From Alkalibacter saccharofermentans DSM 14828 (GTDB taxonomy: Bacteria > Bacillota > Clostridia > Eubacteriales > Alkalibacteraceae), in assembly GCF_900128885.1 (NCBI RefSeq), contig NZ_FQTU01000005.1, positions 3,316-67,315 on the forward strand: DNA of 64,000 nt, written 5' to 3'. Positions 16,605-23,805 of the stretch are shown here, one piece after another; position 1 is the stretch's first letter, and every line of letters starts with the position of its first letter. The notes beneath the pieces were generated by a model. That model ran no database searches. It had not been told where the DNA came from and saw only the letters and a list, made by a program, of their open reading frames with translations. The position numbers and the translations under genes were made by a program.

Positions 16605-16651
16605 GTGCGTACGCACGTTATGCAGCGTTTTGAAAAGCAATGCTTGCTTTT
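16605..16651 (-). repeat. Palindrome and small hairpin in the guaB leader
   Basis: GTGCGTACGCAC (16605-16616) is a perfect 12-bp palindrome about 25 bp upstream of the guaB start. Close by, AAAAGCAA-TGC-TTGCTTTT is an 8-bp hairpin. Both lie after the riboswitch terminator and so in the readthrough mRNA. Their function is unknown. Confidence 0.5.
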
Positions 16652-16674
16652 ATGAAAACAGTCATTTTGATTGC

Positions 16675-16706
16675 AAAAAAGACAAATAGCTCTTTCTACT
16701 TGTCTT
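16675..16706 (-). terminator. Riboswitch-controlled transcription terminator
   Basis: Minus strand: AAGACAAGTAG, loop AAAGAG, CTATTTGTCTT, then a T run. The 11-bp stem has one G-U pair. It lies between the guanine aptamer and guaB, as expected for an expression platform that terminates when guanine is bound. Confidence 0.9.
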
Positions 16707-16728
16707 AAGATATTGTGAAATACCCTAG

Positions 16729-16795
16729 CTTATAGTCGAAAAATTTACGGTTTTTCGGTAGAGACTTCCAGGCCATATCCCTGATTTTATATAAG
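16729..16795 (-). promoter_or_regulatory. Guanine-class purine riboswitch aptamer
   Basis: Minus-strand RNA shows P1 CTTATA (16795-16790) paired with TATAAG (16734-16729), P2 CAGG/CCTG with loop GATATGG, the J2/3 stretch TCTACCG, P3 GAAAAA/TTTTTC with loop CCGTAAA, and J3/1 GACTAT. The discriminating base in ACT is C (C74 in xpt numbering), giving guanine/hypoxanthine rather than adenine specificity. Known examples of this class switch off guaBA and purine genes by termination, fitting the terminator directly downstream. Confidence 0.96.
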
Positions 16796-16826
16796 ATAGC
16801 TGCGATTGGTTTATGATATTTTTATA

Positions 16827-16855
16827 AGTATAGTATTGTTCAATTTATTTGTCAA
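16827..16855 (-). promoter_or_regulatory. guaBA promoter
   Basis: Minus strand TTGACA (16855-16850), 17-nt spacer, TATACT (16832-16827). It sits about 30 bp upstream of the riboswitch aptamer. Confidence 0.88.
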
Positions 16856-16900
16856 TAAGAATCAATATAAATGAATATTCTGAAAATTCCCTATGAACAA

Positions 16901-16927
16901 AGGACCTTCCATATATGTGAAGGTCCT
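16901..16927 (-). terminator. Hairpin terminator after pfoR
   Basis: AGGACCTTC (16901-16909) and GAAGGTCCT (16919-16927) form a 9-bp stem 6 bp past the pfoR stop; on the minus strand it is followed by TTTGTTC, a weak U-tract. Confidence 0.7.
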
Positions 16928-16932
16928 GGAAA

Positions 16933-17943
16933 TTATATCTGAAGTTTTAAATCACCATCTTTGATCCAGTTCATTTTTCTTAAGAGCTCAGATACCGATA
17001 GGGTAATAATAGCTGGCAGCAAGAAGTGGAGCAGTATGATTCCCATCCAAACAAAGCCCGTTCCCCCCATTGCCTCTAAAGTTCCAAACTGGCCTACAAA
17101 ACCGCTTGTACCCATACCTGATCCATATGGCACGTTTTCCATCTTAAAAAAGACTGTAGCCACAGGACCTAGGATTGCGGATGAGATGATGGGCGGTATC
17201 CACACCTTGGGATTTTTAACTATGTTGGGCATCTGAAGCATGGAAGTGCCTATTCCCTGAGCCAACAATCCACCCATTTTATTTTCCTTGTAGCTCATTA
17301 CCCCAAAGCCTACCATCTGGCAGGCACAACCTACTGTCGCCGCGCCTGCAGCCAGTCCGCTTAATGACAGCATCAAACCTATTGCTGCAGAACTGATTGG
17401 AAGGGTTAGGGCGATGCCCATCAGGACAGAAACGATAATCCCCATCGGTATGGGCTGCTGCTCAGTTGCCCACATGATTACCTGACCGAATCCTGTCATA
17501 AACGCGGCTATCACAGGACCTACGAAAAATGCGGCCATTCCGCCGGTTATAATAGTTGTTGCAGGCGTTATTATTATGTCCACCTTAGTTTCCTTTGAAA
17601 CAAGCTTTCCGAATTCAGCACCGACTATTCCCGCTAACAGTGCAGATACCGGGTCTCCACCGATCATTCCGTTGATGGCAGATGCAAATATTACAAGAGG
17701 GGGAGCCTTTAGCGCGTATGCTACAGCAACTGCAATTGCCGGTGCAGTCATCGCCCTGGCCGCCGGCCACACTACTTCTGTTAAGAAAGCTATCTTAAGA
17801 ACTACGCCAATCTGGTTTAATATGCTGCCGATTATAAGAGTGGCAAACAAGGCATAGGCCATAAATCCCAAAGTGTCAATAAGATATCTTTTGACTGTGA
17901 ACCGTATATCTTTCTTAGCTAAAAAATCATTTATCTTTCCCAT
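16933..17943 (-). CDS. PfoR-family (PTS EIIC-like) membrane protein
   Basis: 336-aa integral membrane protein with about nine hydrophobic segments, beginning MGKINDFLAKKDIRFTVKRYL. It matches the PTS_EIIC_2/PfoR family (COG3641), which resembles the membrane domain of sugar PTS permeases but lacks IIA/IIB domains and whose substrate is unknown. PfoR was first described as a putative regulator of perfringolysin in Clostridium perfringens. No PTS partner gene is nearby. It is a single-gene unit with a near-consensus promoter overlapped by a palindrome, so it is probably controlled by a dedicated repressor not in this window. The start follows AGGAG at a normal distance. Confidence 0.85.
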   Translation of the reverse strand: MGKINDFLAKKDIRFTVKRYLIDTLGFMAYALFATLIIGSILNQIGVVLKIAFLTEVVWPAARAMTAPAIAVAVAYALKAPPLVIFASAINGMIGGDPVSALLAGIVGAEFGKLVSKETKVDIIITPATTIITGGMAAFFVGPVIAAFMTGFGQVIMWATEQQPIPMGIIVSVLMGIALTLPISSAAIGLMLSLSGLAAGAATVGCACQMVGFGVMSYKENKMGGLLAQGIGTSMLQMPNIVKNPKVWIPPIISSAILGPVATVFFKMENVPYGSGMGTSGFVGQFGTLEAMGGTGFVWMGIILLHFLLPAIITLSVSELLRKMNWIKDGDLKLQI

Positions 17944-17988
17944 CTCCAGCTCCTCAAATAAAATTTAATTGAATAATTCCATCTGTAA

Positions 17989-18029
17989 ATTTTATACCAA
18001 GGCATGACATCTGTCAATACAGCTGTATT
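17989..18029 (-). promoter_or_regulatory. pfoR promoter with TACAnnTGTA palindromic operator
   Basis: Minus strand: TTGACA (18017-18012), 17-nt spacer, TAAAAT (17994-17989). The perfect 14-bp palindrome AATACAGCTGTATT (18016-18029) overlaps the -35. Its core TACAGCTGTA fits the TACAnnTGTA operator of the BlaI/MecI/CopY repressor family. No such regulator is encoded in the window. Confidence 0.75.
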
Positions 18030-18035
18030 AACAAT

Positions 18036-18065
18036 AAAAAACCCTGTACCATTTCTAGTACAGGG
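18036..18065 (-). terminator. groESL terminator
   Basis: Minus strand CCCTGTAC (18065-18058), 8-nt loop, GTACAGGG (18049-18042), then TTTTTT. It lies 8 bp past the groEL stop. Confidence 0.93.
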
Positions 18066-18073
18066 TAGTTATG

Positions 18074-19699
18074 TTACATCATTGGCATTCCGCCGCCCAT
18101 GCCGCCTGGCATAGCCGGTTCGTCTTTAGCAATCTCCACAACAGCAACCTCAGTTGTAAGGAACATTGCAGAAACGCTTGCCGCGTTTTGAATCGCAGAA
18201 CGGGAAACCTTAGTAGGATCGATGATGCCTGCCTGGAACATGTCAACATACTGACCGTTGGCAGCGTCAAAGCCCATTCCCTCTTCTTTGTTCTTTAGGT
18301 TCTCGACTACTACAGAACCTTCCAAACCTGCATTTGCAGCGATTTGTCTGATTGGCTCTTCGATAGCTCTTCTTATGATGGATGCGCCTGTCTTTTCGTC
18401 TCCTTCAAGAGTCTCTAAAAGTGCTTCCAAAGGTTTTATCGTATTGATGTAGGCTGTACCTCCACCGCTTACCACGCCTTCTTCCACAGCAGCTCTTGTT
18501 GCGTTAAGGGCATCTTCAATCCTGTATTTTCTTTCCTTAAGCTCAGTTTCAGTAGCAGCACCAACCTTGATTACTGCAACTCCGCCAGCAAGCTTTGCCA
18601 GTCTTTCCTGAAGCTTTTCTCTATCATACTCAGAATCGGTTTCCGGAATCTGCTTTCTGATCTGGTTGATTCTTTCTTCAACCGCTTCTCTTTGTCCTTC
18701 ACCTTCAACGATGATGGTGTTTTCCTTGTCGACTTTGATCTGTCTTGCTCTACCAAGCTGCTCTACAGTCACGTTCTTAAGCTCAAGTCCCAGCTCGTCT
18801 GAAATAACCTCAGCGCCTGTTACTGCTGCGATGTCAGAAAGCATTGCTTTTCTTCTGTCCCCAAATCCTGGAGCTTTAACCGCTACGCAGTTGAAAGTTC
18901 CTCTTAATTTGTTTACCACTAATGTAGCAAGAGCTTCTCCCTCTACATCTTCAGCGATTATAAGAAGCTTTCCGCCTTGCTGTACGATCTGCTCTAAGAT
19001 AGGAAGGATTTCCTGAATGTTGTTGATCTTTTTATCCGTAACCAAAATGTAAGGGTTGTCAAGGACAGCTTCCATTTTATCAGTATCTGTTACCATGTAA
19101 GAAGAAAGGTATCCTCTGTCAAATTGCATTCCTTCTGTGAATTCAAGCTCAGTGTCCATAGACTTGCCTTCTTCAACAGTGATGACACCGTCGTTGCCTA
19201 CCTTTTCCATAGCATCTGAAATCAATTGTCCGATAGTTCTGTCAGCAGCTGAAATAGAAGCTACCTGTGTGATTTCTTCTTTATTCTCAACTTTTTTGCT
19301 CTTAGTCTTAAGCTCGTCCACAACTACGGTGACAGCTTGTTCGATGCCTTTTTTAAGTCCCATAGGGTTTGCTCCGGCCGCAAGGTTTTTAAGTCCCTCT
19401 CTGATGATCGCCTGAGCAAGAAGGGTAGCAGTAGTAGTACCGTCACCTGCAACGTCGTTAGTCTTTGTTGCAACTTCCTTTACAAGCTGAGCTCCCATAT
19501 TTTCAAACTGGTCTTCAAGCTCGATCTCTTTTGCAATTGTAACACCGTCATTTGTTATGATAGGTGAGCCAAAGCTTCTAGATAAAACTACATTTCTTCC
19601 CTTTGGTCCCAAAGTGATTTTTACAGTATCAGCAAGCTTGTCCACGCCGTTGACCAGTGCGGTTCTTGCATCGCTAGAAAATTTTAAATCCTTAGCCAT
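18074..19699 (-). CDS. groEL: Chaperonin GroEL
   Basis: 60-kDa ATP-dependent folding chaperone. It has the ATP-binding GDGTTTATLLAQ and the C-terminal glycine/methionine-rich tail (MPGGMGGGMPMM). 541 aa is normal. It follows groES by 34 bp in the CIRCE-regulated operon, with an AGGAGG ribosome-binding site before the ATG at 19699. Confidence 0.99.
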   Translation of the reverse strand: MAKDLKFSSDARTALVNGVDKLADTVKITLGPKGRNVVLSRSFGSPIITNDGVTIAKEIELEDQFENMGAQLVKEVATKTNDVAGDGTTTATLLAQAIIREGLKNLAAGANPMGLKKGIEQAVTVVVDELKTKSKKVENKEEITQVASISAADRTIGQLISDAMEKVGNDGVITVEEGKSMDTELEFTEGMQFDRGYLSSYMVTDTDKMEAVLDNPYILVTDKKINNIQEILPILEQIVQQGGKLLIIAEDVEGEALATLVVNKLRGTFNCVAVKAPGFGDRRKAMLSDIAAVTGAEVISDELGLELKNVTVEQLGRARQIKVDKENTIIVEGEGQREAVEERINQIRKQIPETDSEYDREKLQERLAKLAGGVAVIKVGAATETELKERKYRIEDALNATRAAVEEGVVSGGGTAYINTIKPLEALLETLEGDEKTGASIIRRAIEEPIRQIAANAGLEGSVVVENLKNKEEGMGFDAANGQYVDMFQAGIIDPTKVSRSAIQNAASVSAMFLTTEVAVVEIAKDEPAMPGGMGGGMPMM

Positions 19700-19733
19700 T
19701 AATCTTTCCTCCTATAAGTTGTATTCAATGTGC

Positions 19734-20015
19734 TTATTCTACTATCGCTAAAATATCGTTCTGACGCACTATCAGGTATTCTTCTCCGTCAACTTTGAAT
19801 TCAGTTCCGGAGTACTTGGAAAATACTACCTTGTCGCCGACTTTAACTTCCAATGCTACCTTTTTTCCGTCTAAAACTTCACCGCTTCCAACTGCGATAA
19901 CTTCACCTTCCTGTGGCTTTTCCTTTGCACTTCCAGGTAATACGATTCCGCTTGCAGTAGTAGCCTCTTCTTCTTTGACTTTAAGAACAACTCTGTCTCC
20001 CAATGGTTTCAACAT
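19734..20015 (-). CDS. groES: Co-chaperonin GroES
   Basis: 93-aa lid protein of the GroEL chamber. The start MLKPLGDRVVLK and the end YLIVRQNDILAIVE are typical. The mobile-loop region ATTASGIVLPGSAKEKPQEG is intact. First gene of the operon, 44 bp downstream of a CIRCE element. Confidence 0.99.
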   Translation of the reverse strand: MLKPLGDRVVLKVKEEEATTASGIVLPGSAKEKPQEGEVIAVGSGEVLDGKKVALEVKVGDKVVFSKYSGTEFKVDGEEYLIVRQNDILAIVE

Positions 20016-20058
20016 GCTCTAATAACCTCCTTGTACGATAAAGTTTCTTTTTTTATTG

Positions 20059-20085
20059 TTAGCACTCATTGAGACTGAGTGCTAA
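20059..20085 (-). promoter_or_regulatory. CIRCE element (HrcA operator)
   Basis: Perfect TTAGCACTC-N9-GAGTGCTAA inverted repeat between the groESL promoter and groES. HrcA bound here represses the operon until heat stress. hrcA itself is not in this window. Confidence 0.98.
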
Positions 20086-20096
20086 TTGCATCTATA

Positions 20097-20125
20097 ATGA
20101 TACAAAATATAAATAAAAATGTCAA
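20097..20125 (-). promoter_or_regulatory. groESL promoter
   Basis: Minus strand TTGACA (20125-20120), 17-nt spacer, TATCAT (20102-20097), directly upstream of CIRCE so that HrcA would cover the transcription start. Confidence 0.88.
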
Positions 20126-20153
20126 CATAAAATGCTGACATTTTCCCTTAATT

Positions 20154-20834
20154 TCAAATCAAATTCATAAAAAAACCAATTAACACCGGCACGAAAACCG
20201 CAGGCAGCATATTGCCGAGCTTCAGCCTCTTGATTTTGAGCATGTTTATCCCTATGCCAAAAATTAAAACTCCTCCTACTGCAGTCATTTCCACTATCAC
20301 TTCCTGAGCCAAAAAGGGCTTGATGAGACCCGACAGCAATATTATAGTCCCCTGATAAACGAAGACGGATATAGCCGAAAGCACAACGCCAATACCCATG
20401 GCGGATGCAAAAATCACCGACATTATCCCATCGAGAAATGACTTTGCAAATAAAATCTCGTGATTTCCCTGCAAACCGCTTTGAAGCCCTCCCATTATCG
20501 CCATGGCTCCCACGCAAAAAAGCAGGGAAGCCGTCACAAATCCCTGAGTTACATTTGCAGAATTTTTCATTCTGCTCTGAAAGAAGTCCCCAAGATCGTT
20601 AAGCTTTTTTTCTATATCAATTGCCTCTCCAATCAGTGCTCCCAACGCTATGCTCGCAAATAATATAAGAGGATTTTGAGTGGTTATTCCCTGACTGACC
20701 CCGTAGACCATTATGCTGATTGCCAAGGCCTCCACCATGAGATCGCTGAATCTGTCCGCTATTTTATTTTTAAAGGCAACTCCAAAGATACTCCCTGCTA
20801 TTATGGCCAATGCATTTACTATATTACCGGTCAT
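20154..20834 (-). CDS. DUF554 family membrane protein
   Basis: Membrane protein of unknown function with about seven hydrophobic segments. The start MTGNIVNALAIIAGSIFGV is characteristic of DUF554, so I take the ATG at 20834 rather than a longer frame that would extend 27 polar residues upstream. That ATG overlaps the ogg stop as ATGA, with GAGGT upstream, indicating translational coupling. The family has been suggested to be a transporter. Nothing here points to a substrate. Confidence 0.88.
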   Translation of the reverse strand: MTGNIVNALAIIAGSIFGVAFKNKIADRFSDLMVEALAISIMVYGVSQGITTQNPLILFASIALGALIGEAIDIEKKLNDLGDFFQSRMKNSANVTQGFVTASLLFCVGAMAIMGGLQSGLQGNHEILFAKSFLDGIMSVIFASAMGIGVVLSAISVFVYQGTIILLSGLIKPFLAQEVIVEMTAVGGVLIFGIGINMLKIKRLKLGNMLPAVFVPVLIGFFMNLI

Positions 20835-21754
20835 TTTACCTCTCCTGTCTCTAATTGATTCTCTCTTGCATAGTAAAACAAATACTGTTGGGCAAAGCCT
20901 GCCAAGTCCCCCCACATTTCCCGGGCAATGCTCTTGATTTCATCAGGCTTTGAATCTTTTTTCAGGTAAAGGGCTTCCGTAACTCTTTTTACCCACACAT
21001 CCACCGGATAGCTTTCGTATTTAGCTCCTCCGTAGAGCAGGACGCAATCTGCAACTTTAGGCCCTACCCCTTTTATTTTCATGAGTTCTTTGGCTCCTTG
21101 TTGATAATTCGTTTTTCTGATGGAGCCTATGTCCACTTCACCCAAGTGCACTTTTTCCACTGCATCTATTATGTAACCGGCTCTGTAGCCGCATTTTATA
21201 TCCCCCAAATCATCACACCCTGATCCATAGATATCCTCAGGATTCGGAAACGTAAAGAGAACTTGGCCTTTATAGTCCACCGGGTTCCCAAAAATGCTGC
21301 AGAGACCGTCCACTATTTTTTTAATTCTTTTTATATTGTTGTTGCTGGATATTATAAAGGAGACCAGGGCTTCCCATTCATCTTGAAGCAAGATCCTAAT
21401 GCCATTGCCGTATTGTGTAGCTTTAATCATATTTTTTTCTGTAGAGACCTTCTCAATTATCTCTCCGTAATCTCGCCTAAGGTCAAGATAATCCATCCAA
21501 TAATTCTCGAAGGCGTCCCTGTCCGTGCCTCTGAATATGAACCTGTCACCTTTCTGTTCAATTTCAAGTACCCTGCCCCTTGAAACTCCCAAATACCCGT
21601 TTTCGTAAACTTTATTCCACCTGAAGCACTGTCCGCACTCAAAAGTCTGCACCAGGTCGAATTCAGTTATCTTGGCTTGGATTTCATTATTTATTACTGA
21701 AAAATCCTTTAACAATGTATTTCCCCCACTCGTGAGAATGTAATTTAACAACAC
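20831..21754 (-). CDS. ogg: 8-oxoguanine DNA glycosylase/AP lyase (Ogg-type)
   Basis: Base-excision repair enzyme of the OGG1-like HhH-GPD family. The N-terminal OGG domain has TFECGQCFRWNK. The helix-hairpin-helix reads MKIKGVGPKVADCVLL, with the Schiff-base Lys in GPKVAD, and the catalytic Asp is in YPVDVWVKR. Length is about 295-307 aa. The longest frame begins with a GTG at 21754 that has only a weak ribosome-binding site. A TTG at 21715 preceded by GGGGG may be the true start and gives LKDFSVINN at the N-terminus. It is coupled to the DUF554 gene. Confidence 0.92.
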   Translation of the reverse strand: MLLNYILTSGGNTLLKDFSVINNEIQAKITEFDLVQTFECGQCFRWNKVYENGYLGVSRGRVLEIEQKGDRFIFRGTDRDAFENYWMDYLDLRRDYGEIIEKVSTEKNMIKATQYGNGIRILLQDEWEALVSFIISSNNNIKRIKKIVDGLCSIFGNPVDYKGQVLFTFPNPEDIYGSGCDDLGDIKCGYRAGYIIDAVEKVHLGEVDIGSIRKTNYQQGAKELMKIKGVGPKVADCVLLYGGAKYESYPVDVWVKRVTEALYLKKDSKPDEIKSIAREMWGDLAGFAQQYLFYYARENQLETGEVK

Positions 21755-21821
21755 TTCTAAAACTTATGTTATAATTAAGCTGATATTTCATAGCATAATA
21801 CTTTCACAAAGGAGTTTCAAG

Positions 21822-22259
21822 ATGTTCGTTCAAAATACCCTAAAAACAATAACAAATGGCCTTCTGTTGATTTTTTTGCTCGTAGCAAGCACCCTGTTGA
21901 ATGCAGCTGAATTTTTGCAGTATTTCATAGCTGATAACACTCACAGCTTTCTGGAGCTTCCCCTCGAGACCGCATCCGTTGTGGAATTCTTTGTTCAACT
22001 TATCCTGACTCTATTGGTACTTGCCATAAGCATTTGGATGATCAGGATGCAAAAAGACAGCGTCTTAATAAATTATTTCATATGCATCTGGTTCATGGCA
22101 ATCAATATTTTCAAGCTGATATTTTACATCCCCAACATCAGTTTCGATCAAGAGTACATTTGGTTTGCTTTAAAGCAGTTTATCCCACTGATTCCATGTG
22201 GTTTGATAACTGCAATGGCATTTTTGAAGCTGACTGATTTAAAATACGAAAAATACTGA
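21822..22259 (+). CDS. Small membrane protein of unknown function
   Basis: 145-aa protein with four predicted transmembrane segments: about 12-35 (ITNGLLLIFLLVAST), 52-75, 82-102 and 115-135. Loops are short and there is no recognisable motif. I do not recognise the family. An AAAGGAG ribosome-binding site 8 nt before the ATG and a TATAAT at 21770-21775 support expression. It is monocistronic, diverges from ogg and ends in a strong bidirectional terminator shared with the ANTAR gene. Confidence 0.8.
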   Translation: MFVQNTLKTITNGLLLIFLLVASTLLNAAEFLQYFIADNTHSFLELPLETASVVEFFVQLILTLLVLAISIWMIRMQKDSVLINYFICIWFMAINIFKLIFYIPNISFDQEYIWFALKQFIPLIPCGLITAMAFLKLTDLKYEKY

Positions 22260-22274
22260 CCTTGCCTTGATCAT

Positions 22275-22310
22275 AAAATAGAAAATGCCCATCAGGGCAT
22301 TTTCTATTTT
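22275..22310. terminator. Bidirectional terminator
   Basis: AAAATAGAAAATGCCC (22275-22290), loop ATCA, GGGCATTTTCTATTTT (22295-22310): a perfect 16-bp stem with A/T tracts on both sides, serving convergent genes. It overlaps the last codons of the ANTAR gene. Confidence 0.93.
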
Positions 22311-22876
22311 GTAAATTTATTTATTATAGCTTTAGCCAGGTTTTCTATAGTTACCTTCTTTTCCATGCTGGTGTTTCTTAGATATTTGTAGGCATCTTCC
22401 TCAGAACAGTGCTTCATCTCCATGATTATTCCTTTGGCTCTTTCTATTGTCTTTCTGTCTGCAAGGGTCTTCTTCAGCTTTAATATTTCGCTTTCAAGGC
22501 TTACAAGCTTTTTACCAAATATCATCGCCCCTTTTACCATTTTATTGAGCTCGCTTGACTCAACTCCTTGGTTTATAAAGTTAAATATCCATCCCTTTTC
22601 AATCCAATCTGTAAAGTCCGCCCTTGGCTGGCTAGTAACGAGTATGACCGGGCAGATTTTTTCAGCGTAAACGGTATTTACAATATCTAACGTCCTGAAC
22701 CCTTTGATTTCTTCGTCTATTATGATCAGATCTACATTCCTCGATCTTGCAGCGCGAATCAAGGCATTGCCTTCTTCGAATTCTATCGTTTGAAAACCGT
22801 TTTTTTTCATCAAGCCCAAAACGGCAGTCTCTGTTTTTTTATTGGTTAGACCTATTATCACAGTACCCATTATCAT
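22304..22876 (-). CDS. ANTAR-domain response regulator (pseudo-receiver)
   Basis: About 190 aa. The N-terminal part (GTVIIGLTNKKTETAVLGLMKKNGF...) is receiver-like, with DLIIIDEEIKGF where the phospho-Asp site would be. A coiled segment (ESEILKLKKTLADRK) leads into an ANTAR domain: KTIERAKGIIMEMKHCSEEDAYKYLRNTSM. ANTAR proteins bind paired hexaloop hairpins in nascent RNA and prevent termination, often at nitrogen-metabolism genes. No kinase gene adjoins it. The start at 22876 is chosen because AGG lies 8 nt upstream; an ATG at 22933 has no such site. The attenuated glnA leader nearby is a candidate target, by inference. Confidence 0.88.
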   Translation of the reverse strand: MIMGTVIIGLTNKKTETAVLGLMKKNGFQTIEFEEGNALIRAARSRNVDLIIIDEEIKGFRTLDIVNTVYAEKICPVILVTSQPRADFTDWIEKGWIFNFINQGVESSELNKMVKGAMIFGKKLVSLESEILKLKKTLADRKTIERAKGIIMEMKHCSEEDAYKYLRNTSMEKKVTIENLAKAIINKFTK

Positions 22877-22967
22877 ATTTTTTACCTGCCTATTTATGTT
22901 ATAATTAATATAATTTCTTCTATTATAAAGCATTCATCTACTAAAATAAATATTTGGAGTGTTATTT

Positions 22968-23792
22968 ATGACCAAAAAATTTTTTTTAATCCTTTTAATT
23001 CCATTATTATTGCTCTCAGCATGCTCAAAAGACTATGTAAATGACAGCGAAGGCCAGATACCTTTCCCTGAACAGTCTGCAGTCCTGACTGATGGAGAGT
23101 ACTTTGCTTCCTTCGAGCACGGCAACAACGAAGGTTATCGTCCTGAAATGACTGTCACTGTAAAAGAAGGTCTCATCACTCGGGTAAATTACCGTGAGGT
23201 TTCTTTGGATGGAAAGGACAAAATATCCGACGCTGAATATTTCGAAGCCTTCAAGGAAGAACACAACCTAGACCTCCAAGCCTTATATCTGCGCCTTTAC
23301 ACCAACCTTATAAAAAACCAGAGCACTAACAGCCTGCCTTCTACCGGGGATTTTCCCGACATGCGAAATTATTTCAAGAGACTCTCAGACAGCATAATCC
23401 TAAGCGCCAGGAGAGGCTTAACCGATCCTTCTTTGATATCCATGGATGATATCTACTATGAAGCCGGAGAGTACGACAGCAACGGCTACAAGGGCAGAAT
23501 TTCAATAACATATGTCAACAACGTAATTATCGATGTTCAGTATACCGAGATGAACCAAAACGACGAGCCCAAGGAGGATATGGAGGATCTTGATGAAGTA
23601 TACCAGCAGCACTATGGGATGTCTATTGGGGAAATGTTCGGTTTATACACCAATCAGATAATTCAAAACGATTCGATCGCCCCCTTGGATTCAATCACAG
23701 GGGCCACAAGGACCCAGGAAAAGATCAATTCACTTTTAGATATCATCCGAGAAAGGAGATTTCCTTTCGAAATGGAAAAAGCCGATGATTAG
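22968..23792 (+). CDS. FMN-binding-domain lipoprotein
   Basis: Signal peptide with lipobox LLLSAC, so the mature protein should be lipid-anchored on the outer face of the membrane. Two similar halves follow: DGEYFASFEHGNNEGYRPEMTVTVKEGLITRVNY and YYEAGEYDSNGYKGRISITYVNNVIIDVQY, each like an FMN_bind repeat. Only the second half keeps a flavinylation-type motif (DSITGATRT); the first has LPSTGDF at that place. Known relatives such as Listeria PplA carry covalent FMN attached by ApbE and take part in extracellular electron transfer. No ApbE is in this window. The ATG at 22968 has TTGGAG upstream; a GTG 9 nt earlier is less likely. Confidence 0.82.
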   Translation: MTKKFFLILLIPLLLLSACSKDYVNDSEGQIPFPEQSAVLTDGEYFASFEHGNNEGYRPEMTVTVKEGLITRVNYREVSLDGKDKISDAEYFEAFKEEHNLDLQALYLRLYTNLIKNQSTNSLPSTGDFPDMRNYFKRLSDSIILSARRGLTDPSLISMDDIYYEAGEYDSNGYKGRISITYVNNVIIDVQYTEMNQNDEPKEDMEDLDEVYQQHYGMSIGEMFGLYTNQIIQNDSIAPLDSITGATRTQEKINSLLDIIRERRFPFEMEKADD

Positions 23793-23803
23793 TCGGCTTT
23801 TTT
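23776..23803. terminator. Bidirectional terminator between the lipoprotein gene and glnA
   Basis: AAAAAGCCGA (23776-23785), 7-nt loop, TCGGCTTTTTT: a 10-bp stem with a T tract on the plus strand and A/T on the other. It serves two convergent genes and overlaps the lipoprotein stop. Confidence 0.92.
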
Positions 23804-23805
23804 GC

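Noticed and set aside
20122..20517. 131-codon minus-strand frame overlapping the DUF554 gene
   Set aside because: It is out of frame with a clear DUF554 protein, has an arginine/glycine-rich artefactual composition and no start signal.
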